A DNA stretch of 35,553 bases from Streptomyces apricus. GTDB lineage: Bacteria; Actinomycetota; Actinomycetes; Streptomycetales; Streptomycetaceae. Of this stretch, positions 28,063 to 35,553 are shown in pieces; position 1 is the stretch's first letter, and each line of letters begins with the position of its first letter. The translations under genes and the position numbers were made by a program. The stretch spans positions 586,982 to 622,534 of the forward strand of contig NZ_VDFC01000046.1 in assembly GCF_008369065.1 (NCBI RefSeq), given 5' to 3'. The notes beneath the pieces were generated by a model. It did no database searches. It saw only the letters and a program-made list of their open reading frames with translations, and was not told the DNA's origin.

Positions 28063-29640
28063 GTGACCGATGGGACCGGCCTCCGCGCCGGTGAACTGCC
28101 CGACGAGCTGAGCGCCGCCGAGGCCGGCATGTGGCAGGCGTTCCGCAACGGCAGCGTGTACGACCTGCGGTCCGGGGACGCCGCCGTCGACGATCCGCAC
28201 GGCGACCGGCCGTGGGGCCCGGAGCGCACGGTGCGGGCCCGGATCGTGTGCTGGCTGCTGCTGGACGGGCCGCCTGCGCTGGACGGCCGCGTGGCCTCCC
28301 TGAAGCTGACCGGGGTGCAGATCGCCGACGTGCTCGACCTGGCGGGCGGCGCCGTAGAGCCGTACCTGGAGATGAAGGGCTGCCGCTTCGAGAAGGAGAT
28401 CCTGCTGCCGGAGGCCCGGTGCGCGACGGTCCGCCTGGTGGACTGCGCGATACCCCGGCTGGAGGCGGCCCGGCTGCACACGGAGGGCGACCTGCACCTG
28501 CCGCGCTGCCGCTTCCACGGCGGCGTCCGCCTCACCGACGCGCACATCGGCACCGACCTGCTGCTCAACCAGTCGGTCCTCTACCGGGACCGGCGCGGCA
28601 ACTCCCTCTCCGGCGACGGGCTGACCGTGGGGCAGGACCTGCAGGCCGAACTGCTGGAGTCGTACGGCGAGCTGAGCCTGCGCGGCGCGAAGGTGGGCGT
28701 CTCGCTCAGCCTGCGCGGCAGCCGGCTGAGCAACCCCTACGGGCGCGCGCTGAACGCGCCGCAGATGACCGTCGAGCGCACCCTGTACCTGACGCCGGCG
28801 GCCCTCAGCAATCCCGTGCTGACCAGCGGCCGCACCCCGGCGCACGGCACCCGTGTGCAGCGGTTCGAGTGCGAGGGCTCGATCCGGCTGGACGACGGCC
28901 GGTTCGGGGACGCGCTCGACCTCGAACAGGCCGGCTTCGTCCTGCGCGACGACCAGGAGGTCTCGCTGCGCCGCGTCCAGGTGTCCGAGCTGCGGTTCCT
29001 CGGCCGCCGTCCGCAGCGCGGGCGGATCGTGCTGAACGGCGCGCGGGTGGTCACCCTGATCGACCGGGCGGCCAGTTGGCCGGGCGCGGGCCAGCTGCAG
29101 ATGGCCGGCTTCCAGTACGAGTACCTGGTGCCGCGCGGCCCGTTCCCCCCGGCCGCCCGCCTGGAGTGGGTGGCCGCGGCCACCCCCGAGTACAGCCCCG
29201 AGCCGTACGAGCGGCTGGCCGCGGTGCTGCGCAACAGCGGCGAGGACGAGGAGGCGCGCGCGGTGCTGCTCGCCAAACACCGCCACAGACGGGAGAACCA
29301 GCCGCTCGCGGCCAAGCTCTGGGGACACGTGCAGGACTGGACGGTCGGCTACGGGTACCGGCCGGGCCGGGCCGCCGTGTGGATGGCCCTGCTGTGGGCG
29401 GCGGCCTCGGTCGCCTTCGCGCACGCCGACCATCCGCCGCTCAAGACGGGCGAGCACCCGCCGTGGAACCCCTCGCTGTTCGCCCTGGACCTGCTGCTGC
29501 CGGTCATCGACCTCGGGCAGGCCGGCTTCTGGCAGCTGCGGGGCGGCTGGCAGTGGCTGTCCACGGTGGTGATCATGCTGGGCTGGATCCTCGTGACGGC
29601 CGTGACGGCGGGCGCGACCCGGCTGCTGCGCCGGGGCTGA
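28063..29640 (+). CDS. Repeat-containing membrane protein (beta-solenoid-like domain plus two membrane helices)
   Basis: A 525-aa protein starting at GTG (28063), with a purine-rich GAGGAGGGGGAGGAA just upstream. The first about 380 residues show regularly spaced short strands ending in turns. LTGVQIADVLDLAGG, LEMKGCRFEKEILL, LHTEGDLHLPRCRFHGGVRL and LRGAKVGVSLSLRGSRL resemble a right-handed beta-solenoid (pentapeptide-like or bactofilin-like). A helical section (about 385-430) contains EPYERLAAVLRNSGEDEEARAVLLAKHR. Two membrane segments follow, near 437-455 and 500-521. It has no signal peptide, so the solenoid is probably cytoplasmic. It is divergent from hisD. Homologues I recall in Streptomyces are annotated only as membrane or oxidoreductase-like proteins; no enzyme motif is visible. 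Confidence 0.8.
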   Translation: MTDGTGLRAGELPDELSAAEAGMWQAFRNGSVYDLRSGDAAVDDPHGDRPWGPERTVRARIVCWLLLDGPPALDGRVASLKLTGVQIADVLDLAGGAVEPYLEMKGCRFEKEILLPEARCATVRLVDCAIPRLEAARLHTEGDLHLPRCRFHGGVRLTDAHIGTDLLLNQSVLYRDRRGNSLSGDGLTVGQDLQAELLESYGELSLRGAKVGVSLSLRGSRLSNPYGRALNAPQMTVERTLYLTPAALSNPVLTSGRTPAHGTRVQRFECEGSIRLDDGRFGDALDLEQAGFVLRDDQEVSLRRVQVSELRFLGRRPQRGRIVLNGARVVTLIDRAASWPGAGQLQMAGFQYEYLVPRGPFPPAARLEWVAAATPEYSPEPYERLAAVLRNSGEDEEARAVLLAKHRHRRENQPLAAKLWGHVQDWTVGYGYRPGRAAVWMALLWAAASVAFAHADHPPLKTGEHPPWNPSLFALDLLLPVIDLGQAGFWQLRGGWQWLSTVVIMLGWILVTAVTAGATRLLRRG

Positions 29641-29777
29641 ACCGCCCGCCGCCTGCCGTCCGCCGTCTGAGAGGCGGTCACCTTTTACCCTTCCTTGACC
29701 GGTCCCGAAGCAACCGGAACACGGTTACGAAAGCGTCATCGCGCAGCCTCTGGCACCCGTCCCACCTGCGGATTTCA

Positions 29778-30846
29778 ATGGACGACACCATGGCACTGCT
29801 GCGAGCGCTCCTCCGTACGGTCCGGATGGCGAGGAACACCGCGAGCCTCGCCGCCGGCCTGCCCGACGACGACCATGTCCTCCTCGACGCCCCCGACGAA
29901 CGGCTCGGCCCGGCCCTCGTCGCGGCGGGCCGCGGCGAGTACGGCGCCGTCGCCACCCTGCTCGCCGCCACCCGCGAAGCCGCCGAGTGGGAGAACCGGG
30001 ACCGGTACACGACCCGGCTCGCCGCCTTCGCCCTCTCCCGCGCCGGGTGGTTCGACGCGTGGCGCTCCGACGACCCGCAGGACCCGGACGCGGCCGTGGT
30101 CAGGGCCGAACTGGCGGTGTGCCGCGCCTGGCGCTCCCCCGCCCGCGCCGAACTGCTGGGGCAGGTCGCGCCGTTGATCTCCGCCGCCGCCGAGGGCGCC
30201 CCCCCGCGACCCGGTGCCCTGGCGGATCGCGCTGGACCACGCCCGGGGCACGAACGCGCCGCACGCCGAGTTCGAGCAGCTGTGGGCGCAGGCCGTCCGG
30301 CGCTCCCCGCACCACTACGGCTGCCACGTGGCCGCCCTGCAGTACCTCTCCGCGGCGTGGTACGGCTCGCACGGCGAGTGCTTCGACTTCGCCGAGCGGG
30401 CCGCGCAGGACGCCCTGCCCGACTCCCTGGTCCAGGCGCTGCCCGTGCGGGCGGCCTTCGCCTTCCTCACCGGGGGCGGCGGGAGCGCCGTGCACCGCCG
30501 CCGCCTCGACGCGGCGGCCGACCTGGCCGTCGCCCTCTCCGCCCGGTACGCGGACGCCGACCCGTGGCCCGCGGAGGTCCGCAACCTGCTCACCTACGTG
30601 CTGGTGCGGCTCGGCCGGTGGGAGGACGCGCTGGAACAGCTGCGCCGCATCGGCCCGTACGCCACCTCCTTCCCCTGGGACCACGTCTCCGACGATCCGC
30701 TGGGCCAGTTCCTCGAACTGCGCGACGGGATCAGGCTCCAGGTGGCCTCGGACCGGCCCCTGAGAACCCGTACGGCACCACGCAACGGCGACGTCCCGTA
30801 TCCACGGAGTGAGCACGACGGCCGTCCCGGCCCGGACGACCATTAG
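29778..30846 (+). pseudogene. Hypothetical helical-repeat protein gene split by a one-base frameshift
   Basis: Translation from ATG (29778) gives a coherent helical protein (DDTMALLRALLRTVRMARN..., AAEWENRDRYTTRLAAFALS) up to about residue 140. There a run of seven C (30199-30205) shifts the frame, and the downstream residues in that frame become Arg/Gly-rich nonsense ending near 30812. In the next frame, coherent sequence continues at once: DPVPWRIALDHARGTNA, LWAQAVRRSPHHYGCHVAALQYLS, VRNLLTYVLVRLGRWEDALEQL, to TAG at 30844-30846. With six C the two halves form one protein of about 355 aa, probably an alpha-solenoid of TPR type. It is either a real frameshift, a slippage-controlled gene or a sequencing error. 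Function unknown. Confidence 0.75.
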
Positions 30847-30849
30847 AAT
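30844..30849 (+). promoter_or_regulatory. Candidate -10 of a leaderless promoter
   Basis: TAGAAT lies 8 bp before the GTG at 30858. Its first three bases are also the stop codon of the split gene. No ribosome-binding site precedes the GTG. Confidence 0.45.
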
Positions 30850-30857
30850 TCCGCGTC

Positions 30858-31598
30858 GTGACCACCGTCCGGCTCCCCCTCTTCCCGCTGAACTCGGTGC
30901 TGTTCCCCGGGCTCGTGCTGCCCCTGAACATCTTCGAGGAGCGCTACCGCGCGATGATGCGCGATCTGCTGAAGACCCCCGAGGACGAACCGCGCCGGTT
31001 CGCCGTCGTCGCCATCCGCGACGGCCACGAGGTCGCCGCCACCTCGCCCGGCATGCCGGACCAGACGGCCGTGCCGCAGCGCGGGCCCGCGGCGGGCTTC
31101 GGCGACGACCCACTGAAGGCCTTCCACGCGGTGGGGTGCATCGCCGACGCCGCGACCGTGCGGGAGCGTGCCGACGGCAGCTTCGAGGCGCTGGCCACCG
31201 GGACGATCCGGGTGCGGCTGGTCTCCGTGGACGCCTCCGGGCCCTATCTGACGGCCGAGCTCGAAGAGCTGCCCGAGGACCCCGGCGAGGAGGCCGGGGC
31301 GCTGGCCGAAGGGGTGCTGCGGGCCTTCCGCCAGTACCAGAAGCGGCTGGCGGGGGCGCGGGAGCGGTCCCTGTCGACCGGGGCCGACCTCCCGGACGAG
31401 CCGGCCGTCGTCTCGTACCTGGTCGCGGCCGCCGCGATGCTCGACGTCCCGGCGAAGCAGCGGCTGCTGCAGGCACCGGACACGGCGTCCAGGCTGCGCG
31501 AGGAGCTGACGCTGCTGCGGGCGGAGACGGCGATCATCCGCAACCTGCCGTCCCTGCCCGCGTCGGAACTGACCCGCGGACCGACGAGCCTCAACTGA
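30858..31598 (+). CDS. LON substrate-binding-domain protein
   Basis: A 246-aa protein starting at GTG (30858). RLPLFPLNSVLFPGLVLPLN followed by IFEERYRAMMRD is the start of the Lon N-terminal (LAN) domain. FHAVGCIADAATVRERADGSFEALATGTIRVRL continues the beta-barrel. The C-terminal part is helical (LREELTLLRAETAIIRNLPS). There are no AAA+ or protease domains, so this is a stand-alone LAN-domain protein, possibly a substrate-recognition or adaptor protein. No signal peptide. It is likely read from its own leaderless promoter. Confidence 0.92.
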   Translation: MTTVRLPLFPLNSVLFPGLVLPLNIFEERYRAMMRDLLKTPEDEPRRFAVVAIRDGHEVAATSPGMPDQTAVPQRGPAAGFGDDPLKAFHAVGCIADAATVRERADGSFEALATGTIRVRLVSVDASGPYLTAELEELPEDPGEEAGALAEGVLRAFRQYQKRLAGARERSLSTGADLPDEPAVVSYLVAAAAMLDVPAKQRLLQAPDTASRLREELTLLRAETAIIRNLPSLPASELTRGPTSLN

Positions 31599-31665
31599 GA
31601 CGAGCCCCTGACACAGGCCTCCCCCTCCCCCCGGTGCGGAGGGGCCTCCTGGCGGAGAAGGACCC

Positions 31666-32166
31666 TTGGCGAAGAAGTCGAAGAAGCAGCAGCCGGGCGG
31701 GACACCGGCCACCGTGGCGCTCACCGCCGCGGGCGTCGCGTTCACGGTGCACGCCTACGAGCACGATCCGGCGCACCCCTCGTACGGCGAGGAGGCGGCC
31801 GAGGCGATGGGGGTGTCCCCGGACCGGGTCTTCAAGACCCTGGTCGCGGACGTCGACGGGGACCTGACGGTCGCCGTCGTCCCCGTGGCGGGCTCCCTCG
31901 ACCTGAAGGCGCTGGCGACGGCCGTGGGCGGCAAGCGGGCCGCGATGGCCGACCCGGCCGCCGCGGAGCGCACCACCGGGTACGTCCGCGGGGGCATCTC
32001 GCCGCTCGGGCAGCGCAAGCGGCTGCGTACGGTGCTGGACGCGTCCGCGGACGGGCACGCGACCATCTGCGTCTCCGCCGGGCGGCGGGGTCTTGAGGTC
32101 GAGCTGGCCCCGGGCGACCTGGCGCGCCTCACGGATGCGGTGGTGGCGCCGGTCGGGCGTGCGTGA
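31666..32166 (+). CDS. YbaK/EbsC-type Cys-tRNA(Pro) deacylase
   Basis: A 166-aa protein starting at TTG (31666), which has GGAG and AAGGA upstream. The basic N-terminus (AKKSKKQQPGG) is followed by the YbaK fold: VHAYEHDP, SYGEEAAEAMGVSPDRVFKTLVADVDG, and GYVRGGISPLGQRKRLRTVLD, which holds the typical GGxSPxG motif. DRVFKTLV contains the conserved Lys of the active site. The family removes Cys mischarged on tRNA-Pro. The length is normal. Confidence 0.93.
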   Translation: MAKKSKKQQPGGTPATVALTAAGVAFTVHAYEHDPAHPSYGEEAAEAMGVSPDRVFKTLVADVDGDLTVAVVPVAGSLDLKALATAVGGKRAAMADPAAAERTTGYVRGGISPLGQRKRLRTVLDASADGHATICVSAGRRGLEVELAPGDLARLTDAVVAPVGRA

Positions 32167-32207
32167 CCTCTCGACGGGGGCGGGGTTCTCGGTTAAGTAC
32201 CGAGGAC

Positions 32208-32282
32208 ATGTCGAAGAAGACGCGCAAACGGAAGTGGCGGGTGCGTAAGGGGCGGGCCAATCATGGGCGGCGGCCCGCGTAG
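32208..32282 (+). CDS. bL37-like ribosomal protein, 24 aa
   Basis: It starts at ATG (32208) and ends at TAG (32280-32282), with GAGG just upstream. The product begins MSKKTRKRKWRVRKG and ends RANHGRRPA. The all-basic sequence with a C-terminal ANHG(R/K)RP motif matches my memory of bL37, a short protein of the actinobacterial 50S subunit first seen in mycobacterial ribosome structures. The gene is 41 bp after the deacylase. A hairpin-bearing repeat follows. Confidence 0.7.
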   Translation: MSKKTRKRKWRVRKGRANHGRRPA

Positions 32283-32338
32283 GGCTCCGCCCGGTCTGTG
32301 GGGCCCTTGGGGCAGTCAGTCGTCCGCGGGTGTGTTGT

Positions 32339-32374
32339 GGCTGGCCGCGCAGTTCCCCGCGCCCCTTTGGGGCG
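32339..32374. terminator. Dispersed repeat copy C, with hairpin between convergent genes
   Basis: In inverted orientation this holds the core AGGGGCGCGGGGAACTGCGC, as in copies A and B. CGCCCC-TTT-GGGGCG (32360-32374) is a perfect hairpin. It sits between the bL37-like gene (plus) and the membrane-protein gene (minus), a good place for a shared terminator. Confidence 0.65.
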
Positions 32375-32383
32375 GCCGCCCCT

Positions 32384-33007
32384 TCAGGGCTGGTAGGGAG
32401 ACTGGTACGGGTCCGGGTCCCTCGGGGCGAAGAGGGCCGTCAGGCCCAGGTGGACCAGGAGGGCCGCGATCGACCAGGCGAGCATCGCGCCCTTGGCACC
32501 GAGCTCCAGCGGGGCGTCGAACGTGACGCCCTTGCCGACCTCCTTGGCGTGCCCGACCACGTCCTGGGTGGGGCCGAGCCAGATGCCGAGCCGCCAGGCG
32601 ACCAGGGAGCCGAGGATGCCGCCGACGGTGAGCGCGACGATCAGCGCGATACCGCCCCGGCGCCGCAGGAGGAACACGACCACCGCGCTGACCAGGCCGA
32701 AGGCGAGCGCCAGCAGGGTGAACGTGCCGTCCACACCGATGGCCTGCTCCCCCTCGGTGTCCTTGAGGTAGACCGCCGAACTGTCCGACACCAGCGGCAC
32801 GTGCGGCGCCAGCCACCACCACAGGACACCCAGCAGCAGCCCGGCGACCGTCAGGGCGACCGTGACGACCGCCGCCTCGCGCAGCTCCGTCCTCGTCCCG
32901 GGACCGTCCTTCTCGTGAACGACCCCGTACCCGGCGGGCGGCGCCTGCCAGGCGTCGTGCGGCGGCTGGTGGTTCGGCTGCGGAGGCGGATTCAGCGGTG
33001 CGGTCAC
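32384..33007 (-). CDS. Membrane protein of unknown function, 207 aa
   Basis: It starts at GTG (33007). The first about 40 residues are Pro/Gln/His-rich (NPPPQPNHQPPHDAWQAPPA) and cytoplasmic. A hydrophobic segment, VVTVALTVAGLLLGVLWWWLAP (47-68), precedes an outside loop. Three more segments follow, near 95-112, 117-137 and 173-192, and the C-terminus is DPDPYQSPYQP. Four membrane helices, no Cys pair and no enzyme motif are visible. It is 34 bp downstream of the ABC permease gene, on the same strand, and may be part of that transcript. Confidence 0.8.
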   Translation of the reverse strand: MTAPLNPPPQPNHQPPHDAWQAPPAGYGVVHEKDGPGTRTELREAAVVTVALTVAGLLLGVLWWWLAPHVPLVSDSSAVYLKDTEGEQAIGVDGTFTLLALAFGLVSAVVVFLLRRRGGIALIVALTVGGILGSLVAWRLGIWLGPTQDVVGHAKEVGKGVTFDAPLELGAKGAMLAWSIAALLVHLGLTALFAPRDPDPYQSPYQP

Positions 33008-33041
33008 ACCGCCATCGTGCCAGGCCCGTGCGCCGGGCGCG

Positions 33042-33959
33042 TCACCGGACGGCCGCCCGGCGGTAGGCCCAGGTCGCGACGGCCAGCGAGGCGACGCCGA
33101 CGCCCGCGCACACGGCGAGGTCGAGCAGGACGACCCCCCAGTCCGGGTCCGGGCCGAAGGTCAGCCCGAGGGCCTCGACCCCGTACGTGGAGGGCAGCAG
33201 GTCGCGGGCCCACTGGACGACCGTGGGCAGCCGGTCCGGCGGCAGCACGCCGAGCAGCAGCGCGGCCGACATGCCCAACTGGCCGAGCAGCGTCGCCAGT
33301 TCCGGGCGGGGGGCGAGCAGTCCGAGGGCCGCCCCGAGGCCGGCGAGCGCGGCGCCCGCGAGCGGGATGACGGCGACGAGGATCCACAGGTGCGTCAGCG
33401 GCAGCTGGAAGAGCACGCTGCCCACGACGGCGGTCACCAGCGTGCCGGGCACGGTGAAGGAGGCGTACGCGGCGGCCGCGCCCAGCACCACCGCGGCGGG
33501 CGGCACGGGCAGCGTCGCGTAGTGGTCGAGGCCGCCGCTGGCGCGCAGCTGGCCGAAGTACTGGGCGAGCAGGTTGAGCGCGACGAACGCCACCACGAGG
33601 ACCGAGGAGCCGGCCACCACGGCCCGCGCCTCACCGCCGCCGTCGACGACCCCGCGCATCAGGACCATGATCCCGACGGACTGGAAGGTCGCCACGAACA
33701 ACAGGGGGATGCGCGCCACCCTGGCGCGGGAGAGCTGCGCCCGGTAGACGGCGCCCAGCGCGGGCCACAGCCGGGCGCGCGGCCCGAGGTCGGCCACGGC
33801 ACGGGCACCGGCCTCGGTCTGCACGCTCCGGCTCCCGTCCGCGCGGGCTGCGCCGGGCACGACCTCGGCGGGTACGACACTCACGTCGAGCGGCTCCTGT
33901 TCGCTTCGGCTGTCGTCCTTGTACCTGTTCCGTACGGCTGCGGAGGCCCGCATGCTCAT
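33042..33959 (-). CDS. ABC transporter permease
   Basis: A 305-aa protein with a 75-residue cytoplasmic N-terminus, then six hydrophobic segments (for example RIPLLFVATFQSVGIMVLM and VVVAFVALNLLAQYFGQL). SGGLDHYATLPV and the following AAVVLGAAAAYAS match ABC-2-type export permeases. The ATG (33959) overlaps the ATPase stop by four bases, so it pairs with that ATPase. The substrate is unknown; drug or lipid export is possible for this type. Confidence 0.88.
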   Translation of the reverse strand: MSMRASAAVRNRYKDDSRSEQEPLDVSVVPAEVVPGAARADGSRSVQTEAGARAVADLGPRARLWPALGAVYRAQLSRARVARIPLLFVATFQSVGIMVLMRGVVDGGGEARAVVAGSSVLVVAFVALNLLAQYFGQLRASGGLDHYATLPVPPAAVVLGAAAAYASFTVPGTLVTAVVGSVLFQLPLTHLWILVAVIPLAGAALAGLGAALGLLAPRPELATLLGQLGMSAALLLGVLPPDRLPTVVQWARDLLPSTYGVEALGLTFGPDPDWGVVLLDLAVCAGVGVASLAVATWAYRRAAVR

Positions 33960-35002
33960 GCCTTGACCAGCCCCCGTACGCTTCCGGCGCTGCCGCCCAG
34001 TGCCAGATACACGTCCTCCAGGCTCGGCGTGGCGAGCGTGAAGTCGTCCAGGGCCGCGAAGGCGGCGCCGCCGGTGACCGCCGCGACGGCCGCGCGGGCC
34101 TCCTCCGGGGAGAGCCGCAGCGACCAGCGACGGCCCGACTCTACGGCGCGGTCGCGCAGGGCCGCGACCTCGGGCACGTCGAGCGGGGCGCGCTCGCGCC
34201 AGACCAGTTCGAGGCGCACCTCGCCGGCGACCTGCTCCTTCAGCCCGGCGGGGGTGTCGCAGGCGATGACCCGGCCCCGGTCGAGGACGGCGACCCGGTC
34301 GAGCACGGTCTCGGCCTCGATGACGTTGTGGGTGACCAGCAGGACCGTGGTGGCGTGCTCGGCGCGGCGCCGGTCGACGGCGCCCCAGACGGCCCGGCGG
34401 GCGACGGGGTCCATACCGGTGGTCGGCTCGTCGAGGACGAGGAAGGGCCGCTCGCCGACGAGGGCGGTGGCGAAGCAGGCGAGCCGGCGCTGGCCGCCGG
34501 AGAGTTTCTTCAGGGGCCGCGCGGCGAGGGCGGTGAGTCCCAGCTCCTCCAGGACCGCGTCCCGCTCGGCGCGGGCGGTGCGCGCGTCGAGGCCGCGCAG
34601 CCGTCCGGTGGTCTCCGCGGCGAGCGACACGGTCAGCTCGTCGAGCGCGGTGGACTCCTGCCCGAGGTACGCGAGGATGCGCGCCGCGCGCTCGGGGTGG
34701 CGCACGATGTCGTGCCCGAGGATCTCGACGCTGCCGCGGTCGGGGCGCATCAGTCCGGTCAGCTGGCGTACGAGGGTGGTCTTGCCGGCGCCGTTCGGTC
34801 CGAGCAGCCCGAAGATCTCACCGCGCCGGATGTCGATCCGGACCCCGTCGGTGGCCCGCACCTCGGGCGTACCGGGTGCGTTGCGCCGTCCGCGCACCGC
34901 CGGGTAGGTCTTCGTGAGATCCCGCACGGCGCACACGACATCCCCGCCCTGCCCGTCCCGGCCCACCTGTGCGCGCGTACTCGCCAACCCCGCTCCACCC
35001 AC
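33956..35002 (-). CDS. ABC transporter ATP-binding protein
   Basis: A 348-aa ABC-2-type ATPase. Walker A is GPNGAGKTT, the Q-loop AYLGQES, the signature LSGGQRRLACFA, Walker B FLVLDEPTTGMDP, and the switch His is in LLVTHN. The C-terminal part (VRLELVWRERAPLDVPEV and TLATPSLEDVYLALGG) is the usual extension of drug-export ATPases. The start is uncertain: GTG at 35002 is 4 bp past the upstream stop, TTG at 34987 has GGAG five bases upstream, and GTG at 34966 is also possible. It is coupled to the permease by a four-base overlap. Confidence 0.92.
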   Translation of the reverse strand: MGGAGLASTRAQVGRDGQGGDVVCAVRDLTKTYPAVRGRRNAPGTPEVRATDGVRIDIRRGEIFGLLGPNGAGKTTLVRQLTGLMRPDRGSVEILGHDIVRHPERAARILAYLGQESTALDELTVSLAAETTGRLRGLDARTARAERDAVLEELGLTALAARPLKKLSGGQRRLACFATALVGERPFLVLDEPTTGMDPVARRAVWGAVDRRRAEHATTVLLVTHNVIEAETVLDRVAVLDRGRVIACDTPAGLKEQVAGEVRLELVWRERAPLDVPEVAALRDRAVESGRRWSLRLSPEEARAAVAAVTGGAAFAALDDFTLATPSLEDVYLALGGSAGSVRGLVKA

Positions 35003-35006
35003 CCGC

Positions 35007-35553
35007 TCACTCGCCGGCAGGCACCCGCTCCGTCGCATTCCGCGCATCGATCTCCCGCCAGAACCCCGCCCGGATCGCATACCGGTCGTGCTCGTCGATC
35101 TGATCGTCCTTGTGCGCGAGCAGCCCGAACCGCGCCGCGTACCGCAACAGCTCCCCGTCGATCCGGTGCGGCACCCGCGGATACATCGTGGACAGCTTCG
35201 GCAGCTGCGTCCGGTCGGACAGCCGCTCCATCCACCGCCGCGCGAACACCTGCCCGACCTCGAACGGGTCACCGCCCACCGTGGTGATGTCCTCCTCCCG
35301 GTCGGCCCACCGCTGCTCCGCCGAGGTGAGCTGCGCGAGCGTCGGCAGCATCGCCTCCTCCGGGGTCTCGGCGGCGCTCCCGGGCCGGTCCCGGTCGATC
35401 CACCCCTTGTCGGACGACCAGCGCAGCGTCGCGTTCGCGGGCTGCTGGACCGCCTGCCCGCCGGACGCCCCGGGCGCCCCGGCCGCACCGGGCGCCCGCA
35501 GCGCGGCCAGGTCCTTCGGCGTCGGAACGCCCCGGCCGGCGGCCGCCGCCCGC
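35007..35553 (-). CDS. Hypothetical protein, 5' end outside window
   Basis: The frame is open from the right edge to TGA (35009-35007), giving 181 residues with the N-terminus missing. The first part is Ala/Gly/Pro-rich (AALRAPGAAGAPGASGGQAV). Then comes an ordered region with RWSSDKGWIDRD, LTSAEQRWADREEDI, GDPFEVGQVFARRWMERLS and YPRVPHRIDGELLRYAARFG. It is soluble, with no membrane segment or recognised motif. It lies just upstream of the ABC ATPase on the same strand, 4 bp from that gene's GTG. Function unknown. Confidence 0.75.
   Translation of the reverse strand, partial: RAAAAGRGVPTPKDLAALRAPGAAGAPGASGGQAVQQPANATLRWSSDKGWIDRDRPGSAAETPEEAMLPTLAQLTSAEQRWADREEDITTVGGDPFEVGQVFARRWMERLSDRTQLPKLSTMYPRVPHRIDGELLRYAARFGLLAHKDDQIDEHDRYAIRAGFWREIDARNATERVPAGE

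Noticed and set aside
32208..32282. Random short frame
   Set aside because: Not rejected as a gene: its basic composition, GAGG site and ANHGRRP end favour a bL37-like gene.

Overview
The window is very GC-rich. Its open frames show strong third-position GC bias, many GTG starts, ATGA/GTGA overlaps, and actinobacterial versions of housekeeping genes, including a bifunctional HisA/TrpF (PriA) and TrpM. It is chromosomal DNA from a Streptomyces or a very close relative. From memory (not checked), the gene order follows the S. coelicolor segment running from a chitosanase through gltDB, lgt and trpABMC to trpE, the his genes and an ABC transporter.

Layout: (1) 1-1.4 kb, minus strand: a helical protein cut by the left edge with a degenerate pentapeptide-repeat N-terminus, and a 74-aa upstream partner. 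(2) 1.5-2.3 kb, plus: a GH46 chitosanase lipoprotein. (3) 2.4-4.4 kb, plus: an unusual four-gene cassette. It encodes an astacin metalloprotease without signal peptide, a 90-aa Gly/Ala-rich acidic protein, a free-standing copy of the astacin C-terminal domain, and a YbaY/YscW-like beta-protein with an EF-hand-type loop. This is the best candidate for an undescribed system. (4) 4.6-10.7 kb, minus: gltB-gltD, with a GlnR-like box and a large inverted repeat upstream and a palindromic repeat inserted in frame in gltB. (5) 11.1-13.9 kb, minus: a VIT1/CCC1-type transporter, lgt, and a membrane-anchored DsbA-like protein. (6) 14.0-20.7 kb, minus: trpC-trpM-trpB-trpA, preceded by small membrane proteins and trpE. 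(7) 20.7-27.9 kb, minus: hisD-hisC-hisB-small membrane protein-hisH-priA-RidA-hisF, then a plus-strand TIGR03085 gene, then hisI directly upstream of trpE. (8) 28-32.3 kb, plus: a repeat/membrane protein, a gene split by a one-base frameshift, a LON substrate-binding-domain protein, a YbaK-type deacylase and a 24-codon bL37-like ribosomal protein gene. (9) 32.4-35.5 kb, minus: a membrane protein, an ABC permease and ATPase, and a gene cut by the right edge.

The his and trp genes are functionally linked. PriA is expected to catalyse both ProFAR isomerisation (histidine) and PRA isomerisation (tryptophan), so no trpF is needed. hisG, hisE, trpD and trpG are not in the window. GOGAT supplies glutamate, the nitrogen donor (directly or through glutamine) for HisC, HisH/HisF and anthranilate synthase. 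A dispersed repeat with core AGGGGCGCGGGGAAC occurs four times in intergenic positions of the trp and right-hand regions.
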